A stretch of DNA of 64,000 bases from Datnioides undecimradiatus (lineage: Eukaryota > Chordata > Actinopteri > Lobotiformes > Datnioididae). The DNA lies in the NCBI GenBank assembly GCA_008933995.1, contig WARS01000009.1:367501-431500 (forward strand). Reading direction: 5' to 3'. Made by a program: the position numbers and the translations under genes. Positions 36,641 to 49,500 of the stretch are shown here, piece after piece. Every line of letters starts with the position of its first letter. Within the stretch, counting starts at the first letter, position 1. Below the pieces are notes generated by a model that saw only the letters and a program-made list of their open reading frames with translations, did no database searches and was not told the DNA's origin.

Positions 36641-39322
36641 CAATATATTTAGTTTAATTGTAGTTTAATATGATTTGAGCATTTCATTCATCATTTTTAT
36701 TCGCTTATTTGTTCTTTATGGTGCCATTTGCTGTCCAGCTACACTCTAAAATCAAAGACATATGAGCAAAGAAAGAAAGAAATGGAAAAGACATGATAAC
36801 ACGATCAAAGACTTCCCAAACTCAGATCATAAACTAGTTGAATGGGCTTTTATCCGTCCTTTGAGCACTGAAACTGGTGTCAGACGTGGCGACGTTGCCG
36901 GACATTTCCACATGCTGTGCACGCGAGAAAAAGGGGGGAAACATTCACTCCGTTGATTCATTGATGCCAGCAGAGATGCCGAGTCCCGGGGACCTGCAGA
37001 TCATTCCTGTGCACAGTTTAACAGGAGTAAAAACCCTCGGTGGGATTATCGTTAGCAGCTGAGTTACTCTGCAGCCAATGATGAGACGTGAAGGGAAAAT
37101 ATGGGGGAAATGGAGACTGAGAGACATGGAGGCGTGCAGGGACACGTCTTTACGCCAGTGTTCACTTCAAACCTTGTCAACATGCATTACTGATAGTGGA
37201 GAGGAGGAATGTTTCACTTGCGTACTGAAAGGGAATGACAGTAAATCCTTGAGAGGAGGAGGAGGAGGAGGAGGAGGATGGAGCGCAGAGGGCGAGGAAG
37301 AGGAGCAAGGGAAGAACAAGGCGGAGTAGAGGAGGAAAGAGATGAAGAATGACTCAGTGTGCTCTTTCTGTGACTCATCACATTGGATGGCAGATCCCGC
37401 TGCGGGATCCAATCAAAGCGGGCAAAACCAAAATAAGCACAGTTGTCACAGAAAAACAGGATTTTACCGCATCGATGCTCCATGACAGCTGTCAGTATCA
37501 AGAAAGAGGAGGAGGAGGAGGAAGAGGAGGAGGAGGAGAGAAGGTGTAGGATGTGGTGAAGGGAGGGAAGGACAGATGGTTGGAGACTGTTACATCACTG
37601 ATGCTGTGGGACAGCTGCCAATAAAGAGGGGAGAGAAGAAGAAACGGGGATGACTGTAGGGAAGGAAGGGAGGGGAGAATGGCGAGGTGACAAAGACAAA
37701 GTGTCACTTACTGAGAGGCGGGAGGGAAAGTGGTGAGAGAGGGGGAGAGAAAGAAGATGACAAAGTAGAGAAAGTCAGTGAAACACAGTGATGTTGTTGT
37801 CACTGACAGCGAGAGAGAAGTGAGAAAGACAGAGAGGGAGTGACGTGTTTGTCAGACAGCGCCGGCTCTCTGCTCCGACTGCAGCAAACACCCTTGTTCT
37901 GCTCTGCAAACAGGCAATAACAGCAGAGAAGTACACTCCAACAAAGTGGAGCGAGCAGACGCGTCACATCGAAGACATACATCTGTGTCATCTCGGTAGC
38001 TTTCTAACTTGTTCGACCTCTAAACAAAACCACTCTGTCTTCCATGATGTTTGCTTTGCTTGAAGGTACGCGCTCATCGAGAAGGCACGAAAGCCTTTTT
38101 TCCAGGTTGTAGTCCATCAAGAGACGACAACGACGCCGAAAGTGACTGAGTAAAAGCTTATACTGTGTGATTTTGGGCCAAACGCGGCGACGTCTTTGGC
38201 TGAAACTCCAAAACGGTCCAATGTCACGCTGCGGGGAGAGGTTCAGTGACAGCCATCATCGGGGTTTTGCCATCCGCATTCTCCTTTTTCCCCCGGATAC
38301 ATGAACGTCACCGCTACAGGAACCTGATTTGCGAATAGCTTCCCGGTTTGGTGCTGGTGCATGACACACGCTGATGATTTATTCTTGTATGCTGCCTACG
38401 TGTCCAAGTTTATGAGACTGATGCACACTGTGACTGGCTGCAAACTTAGAAGACTGCTGAAATGTCAAAGTCTGTAAAAGCTTCAACGGTTACTCCACAG
38501 CACAGACTTTAATGGTTACCTTGGCTAATGCTTTAGCTTGTACTCTTGCAGAAACAGAGCAACGTTAGCATCCGGTGTAAGTCGTGTGTCTGTGCACCTG
38601 ATTAAAACAAATCCAATACTCAGTTTCTCTCTGATATTCCAATATTTACCCATATCTGAGACAAATATGGAGGCGCTATAGTTGCTAGCTGCCTAGCTAG
38701 CTGCTTACTTTGTCCGTTTTATGGTGCAGGTGTATGAAATAGGTACCAAAGCATGGTTCCTTTGGCTAAATTGTTATTAAAGACTATATTATTGATGAGC
38801 TCTAATGTTGACAGGTCTTCTATCGGTGCTTTGAATGTTTTGGTGAGATTTCTCGACACGCCGTAGCGTCTTCTCTGCAGCTCCCTGCGTGGACACTGAA
38901 AGTCGAAAGTCAGTCAAAGGACACGAGCAGAGAGTAGGACAGAAAGACGTGTTTACCACCATGTACAAGATACACCTGGGAGGCTAGACAGAGCAAATGA
39001 GAGGCTATGAGAGAAGAGACTTAATGAGAGACACAGGCGAGACCAGTCAGGGTGGGGCAGGCTGTCACCATGGACGCAGGAAGTGAAGTGCAAGTGCAGA
39101 CAAAGAGGAAAAGGACTCTGAGATGTAACGTGCAAATACAAGTGTGTGAGTGAAACAAACAGTTGTGCATCAACGAACCTGTTCAACCAGCTTTTCTGCA
39201 TGTAAACAGGTGAAAAGCAACGATTCAATGCAGACGCTCACTCTGACACGCACTGCATGCCAGCTTCACCGATAATGAATCGAGTTACGAACAAGCTAAA
39301 CAAAATATACTGTGGATTGTTT
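36641..39322. other. Gene-free stretch with purine-rich blocks
   Basis: No supportable gene. (GGA)n runs are at 37253-37278 and 37505-37540, and 37500-37770 is strongly purine-rich on the plus strand. 38080-38900 is unique sequence. Frames over the purine tracts are Glu/Arg/Gly- or Ser/Leu-rich artefacts. Confidence 0.55.
37253..37278. repeat. (GGA)n microsatellite
   Basis: A run of eight or more GGA units, with a second imperfect run at 37505-37540. Confidence 0.9.
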
Positions 39323-39339
39323 TATATATATATATATAT
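39323..39339. repeat. (TA)n microsatellite
   Basis: A short pure TA run followed by TGTGTATATAC. Confidence 0.9.
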
Positions 39340-42300
39340 GTGTATATACCAGCTCCCCCTCGGTGCCAACGTACCTGCAAGCATCAGAGGGGGAAGGACG
39401 GGGACGGGAGGACGGACTGATGCCGACTGATGTCTGTCGTCTTTATTCTTTCCAAACATCACTCAGCATTTTGATTTCAAGATTATTGCACATTTCACTG
39501 ACACTGTATATTTGTTTCCAGTGAGGTATTATTGAGTTAAATTGTACCTTTGCTGATGTAAACTTTACTTTTGCTGCTTTAGAAACAAAGCGTAGTTATA
39601 TTACGAACATAAATAAGTCCTAATCTTGTTCTGAGTTTATTTTTTTTAGACTTTTCCCTTAAAAAAAAAGCAAAAACTGTGCAACAAAGACACAAAAACA
39701 ACTGACGATTGCTTAGTCAATGGCGTTTCAAGACCAGTCTTACATCGAGTGCAGAACCTATCTCGGGAAGAATAGTCAATATTTAGTTTGCCAAATAAGT
39801 CACTTACGGTTTCTTTTTGTTTGTTTTAATTTATGAAAAATGAATATTTTATCATATTATAGTTAAAGTAAACTGCAGAAGTTGAATGCAAAACACAGCT
39901 TGGTGCATGTGAACAGTCCTGTCAATTAGGATGAATCCGGCGCTGTCAACGCCGAATGTATTGAACCAGCGTTTTGTGAGTTTCTGCCTCACGGGGACGC
40001 TAAAGTAGATTGATCTGGGGCCAGGTCGTGGCCTGGCTCTCACATAACGTATTACAGCATGGTGCTGCGCCAACCGCCCCCAGACCCCCCACCCGCTAAA
40101 TGCCATCCCCACCCTTCCATCCTGCACCCCCGACCCCTTAACATCCCCCTCTCTGTCCCTCTCTGGGGATGGGAGCCTTCATTTTAATAAAAGCTGTTGC
40201 AGCACTACTAGAAGTCTGCAGAGGGGGAGAATGGGTTTAGTGGGGTCTGGATAAACTGGGTCACCCCCCCCCCCATGACCTCCCAAAATGCACATTTCAA
40301 GCCATTCAGACAAAAAAACACATTGAACCAGCAGTTTTCTTTATTCTCTTTCAGAGGCAGAACATGTTTTTCATCATTCAATAGTAATAAAAGCAGGTGG
40401 CGGGTCTCATCGTGTCCGCCACACCTCACCATCTCCCTGTTTGCAGCACTCAGCTCAGCTAATGGCACCGCATTTGAACGTCTCCATTAAGCTATCGCAG
40501 AGCATAATGAGGAACGGGAATGAGTAGCAACCATTCAGCAGCTCACAGGGAGGACGTCTACCACGCCGCACGTTCGCTCGGAGAGGAAGAGTCAGCGGAT
40601 GAGCGGCTACGTGGGCGCACGTGACGCCGCATGCGCGTGTGTGCGTGTCCCAAATGTGTGTTTACACTGCAATTTAGCTCGAGATCCAATTAAACTGATT
40701 GCAGCGCACTTACCAATCCATGTGTGGAGTTGATCACATTTAACAAAGTAAGACCTTGTAATCAACGCGCGGCGACTTAGTTAACGGAAATGAAATCTCT
40801 CCTGCGCCGCCTTCGATGGTGTGATTGGATCCGTAGCCTCGCTGTGTCGCATTTAGCCCCGTTTCTGACTGAACGCAGTTCAGATGTGCAGGGTCGTTTG
40901 TTGACGCGCTGACGGCAGTGGCGGCTGCATGAGGGCTGCACGGAGCAGCCCGAAAAGTCAGCACAAACCCGACAGCAACGAACAAAACTGTGTCTCAGAC
41001 CTGACGCCGCCGAGCTGCGCCTGCTAGATCGAGGCCTGTCTACAGGTGACTGATTAACAGCTGATTGACACAATGAAGCACAGGATTGTGGGAAACTTGG
41101 GGGATTTGGTTTTGATTAACAGAACTTTGCGACTTTCCCCCTCGAGCACGTGATGCTTCACTTAAAAAACAGTGTTTGAGGTGCCTCAGACTGGTCGCAG
41201 CCAGCTTTAAACCCTATATTGACATTTATTCCAGAGTTTATGACACAGATTACTCTGCTGGAAGAAGGGCGGGATTAGGGTTTTAGCAGCAGCAGCAGCA
41301 GCAGGAAGGAGGCGGGCGACCCTGATGGATGTGTGTGTTTGCATTGCGGGGTGCAGAGGTGATGTGGGATTGAAGATGAAAAACAACCCCCGACACAGGA
41401 AACAGAACGGGAGTCGACAGACAAAAGAGACAACGGCGCCGCTCCCCCCCCCCCGTCTCCTCGCCGCCCTCCGCCTCTTCTTCTTCGCTTTCCGCCTCTG
41501 TTTCCACTTCCGTTGAAACCCTCCAAACAATTTTCAATTCCGTGTCGAATTTCACAGGAAACCAGTGGAGAGGCTGGAGCGTGTGATCATGCGTGCGTGA
41601 GAGAGGCGCAGCACTGTGGGTTGGAAATAGCAGAATATGCCCTGAGAGCTCCTTCATCCCGAGGCATGTGTCTAGTTAGGGCAATTCTTCTACTGATTGA
41701 CTCCGGAGGTGGTGTGTGCGCGCTCGTGTGTGCGTGTGTGTGTGTGTGTGCATTTATTTATTCCAGCTTTCTTCAATTGACTCCGTAGGTGACGGCGCGT
41801 ACTGCGAGCGTGCATATCACTCTGAGCATGTGTGACCTATTTTCCAGCCGTTTCCCTGTTTTTGCATGTTTTGTCAGGTGGCACAGCAGCGATCTAAACT
41901 GGTTTAATAGCTGCCGCTGAAGTGACAGCCGCCTCTCTGCCGTTGGGTGTCTCTATTTCCCTCTCACTCGCTACTTCTCCGTCTTTGCCTTTATCCGTCC
42001 CGCTCCTCCTCCGTCTGCCTGCCTCCCCCTCCTGCTTTTTATCGCTCCAGCTTATCAGTGTTTACCTCTCCACTTCCTTTTTTCACTTTTCACTTTAAAT
42101 AAGCCCACTGCCACAGCTGTCAAACACAGGTCTGTGTATAATTTCGTGTTCTGTCGCATAAATAATGAGAAAAAGACCTGGAAAGGATTAAATTAATGTT
42201 TCTGAATCAACAAAAAAATGCGACTTCAGATGCTTTAATAATAACTGACAGCTACAAATGGGAGTTTTTCCATTTTTTACTTTAGAAACTTGCACATTTT

Positions 42301-43956
42301 CTTTAATTTTCCCAAATAAAGGACACCCAGACACCATGTTTTGTGCTGTAATTCCCAGCTGAGCTTTGGATTTACTGCTGAGTATGTTTCTATCCAGCAG
42401 GAGACAGACTGAGACGCGTCTGCAGATGCTTGCTTCCCCCTCGCCTCCAGCGGCTGATTTAGCCTCGTTTCCACGGGTGGTACCACTCAGCTCAACTCGA
42501 CCCGACTCACTTTTGGTACCAGGCATGTGCAGGAATCTGCCCTCACGTAATTTCAAAGTGAAACGGCATCGACGCAGGAACAGAACAGGATACAGAAGAG
42601 ACGGGAAACATAACTTTGTGAGTCATCCAGGTAAGACCTGCGACTTCTGATGCTGGAAAACCCAAAAGAAGAGCAAATCAAGAGGAGCCGCGGCGTGCAG
42701 GGGAAAAAACAGCAGTTGTGCTAAGCTAGGCTAACAGAGATACATGGAGATGCAACAGTGTTCTCTCAGCTGAAAAACCATAAAGTCATGTCTGATGCAC
42801 ATTTGCAAAAGTTAGGTTTGGGTTCTCTCAGTGAAACTTGGACAAACCATCAGCTGGTCTGTGTTTGGCAGGCAGGCTTGCATCTGGAGGTTGAACCACT
42901 AACATTATCCATGAAACTCAGGCTGCAGGCTCTCAGGTGCACCTTAAGTAAGTGAAGCAGCACATGCACGCTCAGCTGGTTCGAAAACCAGCAGTTGACA
43001 CGCTGGTTTCGTTTAAGTAGGTTACAAACTCAAAACGCACTGCATCTTTTTGACTCGCGTTGGCATAAATAGAGCCCGCGAGAAATTCATTTTAGCTGAA
43101 TCCCCTGAGATAATTATGTCCTCCACCACTCATTTCTCAAGTATGACGTCTTTTACTCATAAATGAATAAACAACGCTTGTATTTGGGGCAATAATTATT
43201 AGTTTCCGCACATCGTCAGTAGTTGCTGAAGTGCCGTGCTGCCCTGTGGAAATTCTAAATAGGTTTTAGAGCAGCCGTCAGCTAGACGGAGGTGAAAAAT
43301 GTGTCCAGACAAGAACTAAATTAGCTAATCTAATTTTACGTGCTTGCATGTGTGTGCCTCGCCCGTGTGCGTCTGCCGCTGTGTATATTTGCCCGCGCGG
43401 CAGCCAATGTGTGCTCGCGGCTCGGCACACACCCGTCCCCGCACTTTGTGTGCTGTAATTGAGCCATCGCTTGGCGGACGTTGCCCCAGCACACAGCAGC
43501 TTTTTTCGAGCTAGCTCAGTAATTGAAATTAAAAGGTAACCACATTCATCATGCTGAGCTCGGGTTTAATTGAAATGTATGTTTGTTTGTGTGCGCGTGT
43601 GCATCTAAGACAGGGAGAGAGAGAGGGTTGGAGAGACAGCCGGGGGAACAAAAGCGATAGAGTGAAAGATGGAGGGAGACAAGGTTTGTGTGAATGTTAA
43701 TGAAAATGTGTGTGTTTGCGTGCGAGCGTTGGAGAAGGAGAGTGCATGTGTAATGAGGCCGGGAAACTAAGACTCCATATCTGTACCTGTCCCGGTGATA
43801 AATACCATGGGATGCAGATCGTATCCATAAACACCTCACTCCAGTCTCTCCGGTTTCCACTCGCCGCTCTTTCGCTCGCCGCTCGACACGTTTCACCTTT
43901 TGCATCAAACTTTTTAGTATTTACACTCCTCGTCCTCCAAAAACGCCGCACACATG
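39340..43956. other. Gene-free stretch
   Basis: No supportable gene. It contains a C11 run at 40264-40274, a C11 run at 41444-41454, a CAG/CAG-type trinucleotide run at 41284-41302 and a GT/GC-alternating tract at 41712-41750. 39540-39860 is AT-rich. The 124-codon frame at 41283-41657 (minus) is Arg/Glu-rich from CCTCTTCTT-type DNA. 43190-43560 is repeat-free and regulatory-looking. Confidence 0.5.
43190..43560. promoter_or_regulatory. Possible conserved regulatory block
   Basis: About 370 bp with several homeodomain-type cores (GCAATAATTATTAG at 43188, GCTAATCTAATTTT near 43325, TGTAATTGAG near 43454, CAGTAATTGAAATTAAAAGG near 43517, TTTAATTGAAATG near 43564) alternating with GC-rich segments. 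Composition resembles vertebrate conserved non-coding elements. Conservation could not be tested. Confidence 0.25.
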
Positions 43957-44211
43957 TTAAAGGACCGGTGTGCAGCATTTAGTAGCACCTAACACTGACG
44001 TTTTAGATTGGAGGCAGCAACTAAAACTAGAGCGCTCATTAGAGCCAGGGGTTAGGTTTGTCCATTCTGGGCCACCGTAGAAACATGGCAGTGCCACATG
44101 GACGAGGGCCTGCAAGAGGAACCACAACAATTCTTACTTTTAAGTGTTTATACAGTGATTAAAACATATTTATGAATAGATTTCCATAAATACTGCACAC
44201 TAGTCATTTAA
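43957..44211. mobile_element. MITE with 15-19 bp inverted repeats and TTAA flanks
   Basis: The left end TTAAAGGACCGGTGTGCAG (43957-43975) and the complement of the right end (44193-44211), TTAAATGACTAGTGTGCAG, agree at 16 of 19 positions. The 255-bp element has no coding capacity. If the outer TTAA is taken as target-site duplication, the inverted repeat is 15 bp and the duplication is that used by piggyBac-type elements. If TTAA belongs to the terminus, another superfamily is possible. The interior has TTTGTCCATTCTGGGCCACCG and GTAGAAACATGG, which I recognise from a short repeat abundant in percomorph fish. A second truncated copy is at 36521. Confidence 0.75.
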
Positions 44212-46379
44212 AGGGATAAACACGCTCTGCACAAACTCTTAACAATGTGTAGTTTTCAGAGGAGTCACCTGAACTATGTCTTGACACACATTTAACAACC
44301 GTTTAGTTGTTGCATCGCCGTTCTGTGCTGAACATGCAACTTGAGTGTAACGCCAGTGTTTCTGGAGGCTTTAATCTTCTAGTTGGACAGCGCCAGCGTG
44401 CTCGTGTGATTGAAAAGGGCACGCAGAGAGTGCGGTGCAGTGATTCTGAGGGGTGGAAGCTCGAGTGCCACACCGGTGTGCACCTAAACCGACTGATCTC
44501 GACATCTGCAGGTACGATCTCAAGCTGTTTCGACTGTTCAACCGATTAGCTGAATAGGAAACGTGCAAACTGACAACGGCAGATGTGAGCCTGACCTGCG
44601 GAGCAAGGCTGAAAGCTAATGCGAGTTGCTGCTCAGAGTTCAGAGGAGCTGCTTCTGTTTGTGCAGCAGCTGCAGTCAGCCTGTGATTGATCGGTGACCG
44701 CCTTAGTCGGGATATTACTTCTTTAATGTCAGAACAGTGGAGGCGTAATATGAATCTGTGGGCTCTGCGTTGCAGTCGAATGTCATCACAATACGAGACC
44801 GTTGTTACGCTACGATACGACGCATGCTGTGACCTCCCCGGCTAATGCTAATTCTCTTTCTTTCTTCACTCGGGCCCGTCACAATCATTACCTCATCACC
44901 TGATCGCGGTTATTATTTCAGCTGACCGCGGTCATTTTGCACAATTCGGTTAGAAACAGTTTCCAGCTGTTTAAAAGAATGACGGAAAAAGCAGAAACGT
45001 CACATTTCCATCGGTTTCTCGACATCAGTTTCCCGCATCTCGAGATCTGACTGGTGCAATTTCACCGGCGACCACGTTTGAAACGACGCCTGAGCGGTCT
45101 CGATTTGGAATATTCGTGTGATGGCTGTGGATGGAAAACGCACATTACTCTGCAGCTTCTTTGTTCAGACTGCCTGTAATTTTGTTTGCAATGTGCACTT
45201 CATGGCTCGCGCTAAAGACGTCGCTTGACTTGAGGGAAGCGCGTCATGGAGTCTGGATCTCGCCGCCTCTTTTGTTTTAACTCATATGAGACAACGCATT
45301 TTGCTTTGTAGTGGCACGCGGTGAACAGGACAAGACGATTCAATACGTCTGCACAGTTCTTTGCACGACATCGTGATCGAACCAGCCTCGATCTTGCTAA
45401 ACTACTAACTGCTCGGCCATGCAAACTCATTTTTATGAGTTCAGTGTCTTTAAAGCACCTCGAGCTTGATTTTCAAAGACCCACTAGATGCTAAAAGCCC
45501 TTTTCTGCAGAGCTGTAGTGGTCGCAGTGTGATCTGTGACCTGCACCACTACAGAGTCACATTCAACTCCTGGAACTTGAAGATTTAAAGTATAGACTGC
45601 AAGGTGCTCCTGAGCACCATACAGCGATGTTCAATTTATCACTCACTGTCACAGCGCTCTCCCGGCTCAGGGCTGCCGCTGCTCTCTGACAGGACGTCAT
45701 TCTCAACTTCATTGACCTTAGTTCAACTTTCCAAGGCCCCGGCTTCTGACAGCTGTCGGTTAATTTACTGCTTTTCTATTCGGAGCCTTGCTATTATATA
45801 ACCACAATTTCACCGGCTTTCATATGGAAAGAGTGCGACGCTGTGAAATACTGCAGACACTTCAGCCGTAGTTAGCCCCCATATGATTCAGCGAGGCGGA
45901 TAAACGGCCAAGGCCGCACAAAGACGTATTGTGCAGACGTCGCAGATCTTACACATCAGAGCCAGTTTACCAGTAACGGGGAGCAGCATTCAGCCCGTGG
46001 AAACAGCTGGAGTAGTAACGTCTTCTGGGTCTCTGCGCCAGCTTTGTTAAATCTGACAAAAGAACCCGGATTAGGGAACTAAAGCGTTCCAGTTTGGGCT
46101 TATTTATCAATTATATAAAGCCAGTGCTGGGGTTTGGAAGATATGAATAATGAGCCAATCTAGTTTAATAAAATCATTATAGACCAATAATTGAATAAAA
46201 ATCAGTCCCCTGAAGTAAATAAAAGTGGTTCTTTATTCATTTTTATCTTTATTTATTGAACTACTGACACCTTTATATCTTTATATTTACACTAATTGAT
46301 ATATTTATTCCCGGATGTGTTCATCTATGTCAGGATCAGTTAGTTAGTCGAGTGTCTGTTGTTAGGGTTTTCAGTTCAG
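44212..46379. other. Gene-free stretch, unique
   Basis: No gene or recognised repeat. 44840-45140 mixes GC and AT-rich motifs (TGATCGCGGTTATTATTTCAGCTGACCGCGG). 46130-46330 is AT-rich. Confidence 0.5.
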
Positions 46380-46515
46380 CTCTGTCTTTGTCTTGTCACT
46401 TCCTGTTTTATTTTGAAGTCCGTGTCTTACCCCTGTCTTCCTGTCAAGTTTCCCACTTCTGTGACTGGATTCCCCGCCCTGATGTGTTTCACCTGTGTCT
46501 CGCTGCAGGAGGTTT
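46380..46515 (+). repeat. Dispersed repeat family, short copy
   Basis: CACTTCCTGTTTTATTTTGAAGTC (46398-46421) is followed by CCTGATGTGTTTCACCTGTGTCTCG. This is the third copy in the window of the family also at 24780 and 35030, and has the best preserved core but lacks the distal part. Confidence 0.6.
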
Positions 46516-49500
46516 ATCGTAGCCACATTTATTCACATCATAGACACATTTATTAATATATAAATTCATAAACTCCATACACTTGAACTTAATCTGGAAA
46601 AACTGAAATGTGTGAAATGTGTTTTGGCCCAGAAACACTCGATGTTTTCACCGTTTTATGGACAGAAACAAAAACAAATGTGTAAACTCATCGAGGCCGT
46701 CTCTATGTGGCGCCCTGCGGGAGTGAAACAGCCAATAAGAGCATCCCGTAACTCATCCCGTAACACCCACACACACACATCAACAGGCACATGGTCACCT
46801 CATGCTCAGTTCATTCACACCACTGACCTGATCCCCGTCCTGCTTCCCCGGCCTGCACAGTAATGCACACTTCACCGTATCAAGCTTGACGTCTGTGTTT
46901 GTATGCATGAATACTGATGCACGGAGTGTGGCTGAGAAGTTCCCCCCTTGTTTTCCTGCAGACTCCCTCCTTCTTGTCATTATATTTACGATTCATCCAC
47001 TGACAAACTCTGTAAAACCCACTTTAAACAATGACATACAGGTTTTAAATTTCCTACGTGGTCCTAAACGGGGAGGACAGATTGTGTTTTCTGCGTCGTG
47101 CTTCCAGGGGACCTGGATGTGCTTACATTGTTTTCATCTCTGCTGTTTAGTCATCACTTTTCTAATCTCTCAGTAAACTGCCTGCATGTAATGAAGAACA
47201 GGAGGGAATCGAATGGTTTAAATTAAATTATATTCCATCTAAAAAAAAAAAACCCCTCACCTTCTGAGCCGAATGACTTTCCTTTCATTTACAGTCTCAT
47301 GAATAATGATGAGGAACAAAGCCATCGAGTAAAATGATGTGAGGATGACGGCGCTTTGGCCCGACAGCGCCTCACAGCCCGCGCAAATCAGAACCTCCGA
47401 CATTTTTGACTTTGCACACGTTTTGCATTCTGATAAATGTTGCACAGTTACATTTATGCAGTATGTTTTAACTTGGTACGATGCACCGTGAGTCTGAGTG
47501 AACTTCCTGGTTGCGCTCTTGATCCAACACTAGTTTAGTATCTGTTTTGCTCAGTAGAAATACATTCTGGCATAAACACATTAATACGAACGCATTCTGC
47601 AGCTTTAAATGAATTGCCGTGCACTTGGAGTCGCCACGCTGTGCGGCGCACTACAGATATTTTATTACGTGTAATTGGTTGTGTATGAGTCATCTCGTTT
47701 TTACTGTATTGTGGGGGCAGAGAGGAGCGGGCCGGGCTGAGCAAGTTGAGCGAAGTGATGAAAAAGCAGGAAAGAGGCGCAGCAGCGAGAGATTTCATGG
47801 TGCAAACGGGTGTTTTCACCTCGGTGTAAACAAGAGAGGAGGTACCAAAGGCGTTTTAGGGACGTTAAAAAGTTTTTTCATTCTATTCCTCATTGCCGTT
47901 TCTTAAAAGAGAATACTTATGCGCATGATGATAACTATAAACTGGTTCATTACAGTTCATTATTAAAAAAATAAATAGTATTCTTCGAATTAACTGACTG
48001 ATGCACAATTAAAAATAAAAAAGAGCATTTATGACAATTCTGATATTTTAGCAATCCTTTAAAACAAAACAAACAACAACAGTATGTTCCTCACATGTAA
48101 TTTATTAGACCATAGTTGTTTTTGATTTTTAAATTGTTGCATAACAACACTGTATAACAATGAATAGCAGTGCAGCATAGCAGTTGCTTAATGCAATATC
48201 AGTATCCAACAATATCTAAATCAGGACCGAAGCAACTGAATTCTGTGTACAGACTCAGGAGTGCTGCACACGTATCAACACAGCGTGCAGCACAGTGAAG
48301 CAGTTTGCCGGTTTGACTGAGGCAAAAATCTGTGGAGGGTGTTTTAAGCCACATATCTGAGAAGGTAGAGCGTGTGCAGTCGGCGCCAGCTGTGTGTTAC
48401 CGCGTGCAAACAGGTAGATGCACCTGTGAACGAAGACCCGCAGGTTCAGATGCAGCCTCCGAAGACGGTTCTGCGTTTAGAGGCTGTGCTGCGGCTTCGA
48501 AGTCTTTGCCGTCGGCTGCAGAGTGGCTGATGTGCAGGCTGCGAAGCTTCCCTTCGCTGTGAGTGAACGCATGACAACACGTGTGATTAAAGCACGACCC
48601 GGCCTGATCAAATGCAGCACATCCGCGCGGCGTCGCTGAGAACTGAAATGAGCGGCATAAACGCATGCCTCACGTCACTAGAAGGGACTGACGTTAATCC
48701 CTTGGGTCAGGTATAGATCCACCTTTGTGCACAGCTCAGAACAAAGGATGAGTTTCTTTTTTAAGTTTTCACTTCTTTCACTTTAAGCCGGGGGCACCTG
48801 AGAGCACACTGAAAAGGGAGGTAAGGGGGGAGACGATATGAAGGGGGGGGGGTCACAGAAATGTGTGGCAGGCTCTCAGATGTCTCAAGAGCAGCATTTC
48901 AGTGGGGCTTCAGCAGGGGGCTGAGGATAAAAAGGAGTCTGAGAGAAATTCTGATGCAGCTGATGGTATCTGTTACGGAGATGACATTTTGATGTGAAAT
49001 CCTTTATCGAGATGTGCGAGACTGAAGATGAGCCGCTCGCAGTTTTGAATCGGGGCTCGCGTGCAACATGCAAACAGAGTCAACACCGGCCTCTGAAGAA
49101 GCTGCGAAATGAAAGCGTCTTTGTCGCATTTCACACGGTCACATGGGGAGGTGAGGTGGGGGTGGTTTATTCAGAAGTGGCAGATTTTCTTTTCTCCTGG
49201 TGAAACATTCCTTTTGTGAAGCTCCGAGTGCGGCAGAATGACGCGCCGCTTCAGCGAGTGTGTTTAACCGAAGCCTCTCGGTGACGGTGCAATCCTCGAG
49301 CTCGGAACTGAATCAAAATAGTCAACATTTTTTGCTTCACGGAAGGTTTTTGCACAGATTTCACGAGGGTTTGACTCTAATAGTTTGTAACATGTTGCTG
49401 TCATTGTGTTAAAACCAGCACAAATACCTGCAGACACAACTTAATTCTGCTCTCAGTATCTAATGCATATACTGTACGTGCTGTTTTCTTCTATAATCAT

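Noticed and set aside
42975-42992. Perfect 7-bp hairpin GCTGGTT-CGAA-AACCAGC
   Set aside because: Too short for a microRNA precursor and expected by chance in a window of this size.
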